From assembly GCA_039198585.1 (NCBI GenBank), contig JBCCTJ010000033.1, positions 1 through 8,312 on the forward strand: 8,312 bases of DNA, written 5' to 3'. The notes under the pieces were generated by a model. That model did no database searches, was not told where the DNA came from, and saw only the letters and a list, made by a program, of their open reading frames with translations. The DNA is from JBCCTJ01 sp039198585 (GTDB lineage Bacteria > Bacteroidota > Bacteroidia > Cytophagales > Amoebophilaceae). Of the stretch, positions 6,783-8,312 are shown piece after piece (positions within the stretch are counted from its first letter, which is position 1; every line of letters begins with the position of its first letter). The position numbers and the translations under genes are program-made.

Positions 6783-6855
6783 AAAAGAAGCAGTCATCAG
6801 ACTGCAGAAGCCCTAAACTTTTAGGTTAGGGTAGTTCACGGCGCGGTGTCGTAGC
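6680..6855 (+). ncRNA. Possible omega-RNA at the tnpB 3' end (approximate limits)
   Basis: In IS605 elements the tnpB 3' end and the right end are transcribed as the guide RNA scaffold, and the guide is the flanking DNA just past the element. Here the tnpB tail is followed by two hairpins (6790-6805 and 6811-6831), and the element ends at 6839. A guide would then start at 6840 (GGCGCGGTGTCGTAGC). The scaffold start is not visible, and there is no sign that an intact TnpB of this element exists to use it. The call rests on family knowledge and position. Confidence 0.35.
6790..6839 (+). other. IS605 right end: two hairpins and TTCAC terminus
   Basis: Stem 1 is GCAGTC (6790-6795) with GACTGC (6800-6805). 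Stem 2 is CCCTAAAC (6811-6818) with GGTTAGGG (6824-6831), one mismatch and a five-base loop. The subterminal stem followed by TAGTTCAC (6832-6839) is a common right-end arrangement in this family, recognised by TnpA as single-stranded DNA. Confidence 0.65.
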
Positions 6856-7328
6856 TTAGTGGCAACTATGGGGTGAAGATTGTTTTTGTCGATTACTTGC
6901 AAATAATGCATGTTGCAAACATATCTAAAAATGCTATTAGGGAGCAGGTAGTAGCTGCTATTTGCCGTGGACTTAAGGAAATAGCTAAAGAATTAAAAAT
7001 CACAGTAGTAGCGGGTGCTCAGCTCAACAGGTCTGTAGATGGGAGGGGAGGGAACAAGCGCCCTCAACTGCAAGACTTGCGGGAAAGTGGAAGTATAGAG
7101 CAAGATTCCGATATTGTTTTAATGCTCTATAGTCCAGCTTACTATGGGATGGAATTTGATGACGGGAAAGACATCAAAAACTTGGCTGAAGTGATTGTGG
7201 CAAAGAATAGGCATGGAAGAACGTGAGTAGCCAAACTGCACTATGATGCTGAATGCTGCCGCTTTTCTGATTGGAAAGAACCTCAGGTAGATTGGGAAAA
7301 AGGAACCTCAAACCAGTGGGGATTTTAA
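6855..7328 (+). pseudogene. dnaB: Replicative helicase DnaB, C-terminal ATPase fragment with nonsense mutation
   Basis: Open from 6855 with no true start (a GTG at 6873 is internal to the homology). It carries the later RecA-fold motifs of DnaB: KIVFVDYLQIM (Walker B and following), AGAQLNRSVDGR (motif H3), LQDLRESGSIEQDSDIVLML (motif H4), the AYYGME loop and VAKNRHGR, the arginine-finger region. Right after HGRT a TGA (7224-7226) stands where the family has Gly (GGA to TGA), and the frame then continues VAKLHYDAECCRFSDW to a second stop at 7326, which is the natural C-terminus. Walker A and the N-terminal half are missing; the fragment begins 15 bases past the IS605 right end. Together with the N-terminal piece at 2818-3020 it may be the remains of a single gene, but about 150-250 central residues are not found in the window. 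Confidence 0.88.
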
Positions 7329-7360
7329 AAAAAGCCCCGAAGTAAGGGGTACCTCAGGGC
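7327..7360 (-). terminator. Minus-strand intrinsic terminator hairpin
   Basis: On the minus strand GCCCTGAGG (7360-7352) pairs with CTTCGGGGC (7342-7334), nine pairs including G-T pairs, loop of nine, followed by seven T (7333-7327). The orientation does not serve the dnaB fragment, which is on the plus strand and whose stop overlaps the A run. Read on the plus strand there is a stem but no T run. Either it is a leftover of a lost minus-strand gene, or the hairpin caps the plus-strand message without acting as a full terminator. Confidence 0.5.
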
Positions 7361-7384
7361 GTATTACCGTATGCTCACACATAT

Positions 7385-7569
7385 ATGCAAGAGTACGCAA
7401 AATTCAAATTTAAAAAGTGTACGAAACTTCTAATTTTAGATGGAAAAACCATCCTTTTAATAGCAACAGCCCACTTGAAAAAGCTGAGACGGTATTTGAC
7501 GAAAACTATCATGGATTTTTTCCCGACGAACAAGCATTGTATACAGATTTTCTCAACATTTTTTCGTAA
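7385..7569 (+). pseudogene. Unknown protein C-terminus, frameshifted
   Basis: ATG 7385 starts MQEYAKFKFKK. A shift near 7411-7417 leads into an open stretch (from 7414, GTG at 7417) reading VYETSNFRWKNHPFNSN and ending LYTDFLNIFS at stop 7567. The second stretch has balanced, acidic and aromatic composition unlike chance translation of AT-rich DNA. The other frame at this place (85 codons to 7642) is lysine- and phenylalanine-rich, contains no motif and is likely a shadow. About 60 residues in all; it could be the 3' end of a larger gene or a small ORF. I do not recognise it. It ends 66 bases before the zinc-finger gene, in the same direction. Confidence 0.4.
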
Positions 7570-7635
7570 AACTTGTTTTCACAAAATAAAAAAGTCATAT
7601 TGCGTCCTAAAATATATAAAACAATCAATAATATC

Positions 7636-8312
7636 ATGTTAAAGAAATATTTATACTATACTCCCTTCTTATTACTACTAACATCTAGTCTGTATGCATC
7701 AACGGTAGATACGAATAATAGACTCGATCGACTAGCAAAGCGTATAGAAAAAATTAATCGTGATACAAAAATCTTGAGAAAAGAACAAAAACTTAATAAG
7801 AATATAATAGCTAGGCGATATGTCAGTAACCCGTATGATAAGATACCATTGCTCATTCAAAATAACTTTATCTTCGTTAACGCCAACTCAATAGAAAAAT
7901 CAAACCAGCTTCCTTCACCCTCAATATCATCAATACATAAGGAAGGTCATAAAAAGTCAATCATAAAAGAAGAAAGGTTTGTGAAAAAAGAACCAGAAAA
8001 CAAAAATCTTCTGCTAGACAGTTCTCAATTCACTACTAGCTCGCTTGTGAAAAAAAAGAGGTACATAAAACAGGAAAAGTTTATCAAAAAAGAACCAGAA
8101 AATAAAAATTTTCCAAAAATTAGTACGCTTATTCATAAAGAAAAAAAACCCAACAAACGTAAAAAATGTGATAAAAAATACAGCATCAATACTCCAACTT
8201 TGATAAGCCAAAAGCCGGCTAGTAAAGCCAAAAAAATTTACAAATGTCATATATGCGGCAAAATTTCCTCTGGAAAAAGCAATCTAACAAGACACATTCG
8301 CATACACACCGG
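7636..8312 (+). CDS. Secreted C2H2 zinc-finger protein, candidate nuclear effector (3' end outside window)
   Basis: 225 complete codons from ATG 7636 run open to the window edge. Residues 1-21 are a Sec signal peptide (MLKKYLYYTPFLLLLTSSLYA, cleavage likely after A21, shown here only to define it). A coiled-coil-like helix follows (L30, L33, I37, I40, L47). At 107-124 and 141-158 is a duplicated basic module, each copy with two psi-K-x-E SUMO-type sites (IKEE, VKKEP; IKQE, IKKEP). A basic NLS-like patch KEKKPNKRKK spans 168-177. Residues 202-225 form a classical finger, C204-x2-C207-x12-H220-x3-H224, ending LTRHIRIHTG, the start of the eukaryotic TGEKP linker. The conserved Phe of the finger is Ser211. 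Spacing differs from bacterial Ros/MucR fingers (x9). More fingers probably follow outside the window. The role of host nucleus-directed DNA-binding effector is inference; signal peptide, repeats and finger are directly visible. The start is supported by the signal peptide; no Shine-Dalgarno is evident, as is usual in Bacteroidota. Confidence 0.85.
   Translation, partial: MLKKYLYYTPFLLLLTSSLYASTVDTNNRLDRLAKRIEKINRDTKILRKEQKLNKNIIARRYVSNPYDKIPLLIQNNFIFVNANSIEKSNQLPSPSISSIHKEGHKKSIIKEERFVKKEPENKNLLLDSSQFTTSSLVKKKRYIKQEKFIKKEPENKNFPKISTLIHKEKKPNKRKKCDKKYSINTPTLISQKPASKAKKIYKCHICGKISSGKSNLTRHIRIHT
7954..8109 (+). repeat. Two tandem 18-codon modules with paired psi-K-x-E sites
   Basis: Copy 1 is at 7954-8007 and copy 2 at 8056-8109, a period of 102 bases. 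The most conserved part is FVKKEPENKN versus FIKKEPENKN, and the DNA is also nearly identical there (AAAAAAGAACCAGAAAA in both). The preceding parts differ (SIIKEER versus RYIKQEK) yet both keep a psi-K-x-E tetrapeptide. Duplication inside the zinc-finger protein gene. Confidence 0.85.

Larger units (their letters stand above)
4871..6839 (+). mobile_element. IS200/IS605-family element with divergent tnpA and tnpB
   Basis: About 2 kb element with a Y1 transposase gene on the left (minus strand) and tnpB on the right (plus strand), the organisation of IS605/IS608 elements. Such elements have no inverted repeats or target duplications; they use subterminal hairpins and insert 3' of a short fixed tetra- or pentanucleotide. 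The right end is well defined: a hairpin at 6811-6831 followed by TAGTTCAC ending at 6839. The left end is inferred from where the interrupted ORF stops being protein-like, near GTCAAG (4866-4871); I found no strong left-end hairpin, so the left limit may be off by tens of bases. TnpA is intact, TnpB is not. Confidence 0.75.

Noticed and set aside
6841..6875. Possible 5' half of a tRNA (GTCGTAGCTTAGTGGC resembles an acceptor and D-arm).
   Set aside because: The D stem does not close, no anticodon arm or T-arm follows, and from 6855 the sequence is the DnaB coding frame (LSGNYGVKIVFVDYLQ).
7972..8109. CRISPR-like repeat pair within the zinc-finger gene.
   Set aside because: Only two copies exist, they are in coding frame and diverge at synonymous and conservative positions, so this is an internal protein duplication.
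7656..8250. Minus-strand ORFs 7656-7856 and 8014-8250, rich in Phe and suggestive of membrane proteins.
   Set aside because: They are the complement of the Lys/Glu-rich zinc-finger protein gene; Phe richness is simply antisense of AAA/GAA codons.

Overview
The window is AT-rich, full of homopolymers, and most of its genes are broken. It reads as a stretch of genome from a bacterium under relaxed selection with heavy transposon load. The style of the transposases, the plasmid-type replication genes and a secreted eukaryote-like protein best suit an obligate intracellular Bacteroidota symbiont of the Amoebophilus/Cardinium kind. That assignment is inference, because no 16S rRNA gene or other marker is present.

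Layout. 19-284: a minus-strand cysteine-containing coding remnant. 336-1513: a 12-helix MFS transporter split by one frameshift at a T9 tract. 1514-2001: no gene, two clear hairpins. 2002-3020: the decayed replication module of a plasmid-like replicon, made of a Rep_3-type initiator (2002-2799) followed by the N-terminal domain of a DnaB helicase (2818-3020). 3035-3562: a possible IS end, a strong plus-strand terminator (3217-3252) and unassigned debris. 3563-3880: the 3' end of an IS256-family element. 3906-4619 (minus): an intact nucleoside diphosphate kinase fused to an N-terminal signal/membrane region. 4709-4870: an unknown ORF cut by an IS200/IS605 element (about 4871-6839) with an intact Y1 transposase TnpA and a broken TnpB. 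6855-7328: the C-terminal half of a DnaB helicase with a nonsense mutation. 7385-7569: a broken unknown ORF. 7636 to the window end: a 5'-complete, 3'-open gene for a secreted protein with a coiled coil, duplicated SUMO-site-like repeats, a basic NLS-like patch and a classical eukaryotic C2H2 zinc finger.

Only three genes look functional: the membrane-linked NDK, TnpA and the zinc-finger protein. The first and last make sense for an intracellular symbiont, one handling nucleotides at the envelope and the other a candidate nucleus-targeted effector. The rest records a replicon that integrated or degenerated, was hit by at least two IS families and then eroded by single-base indels and nonsense changes.
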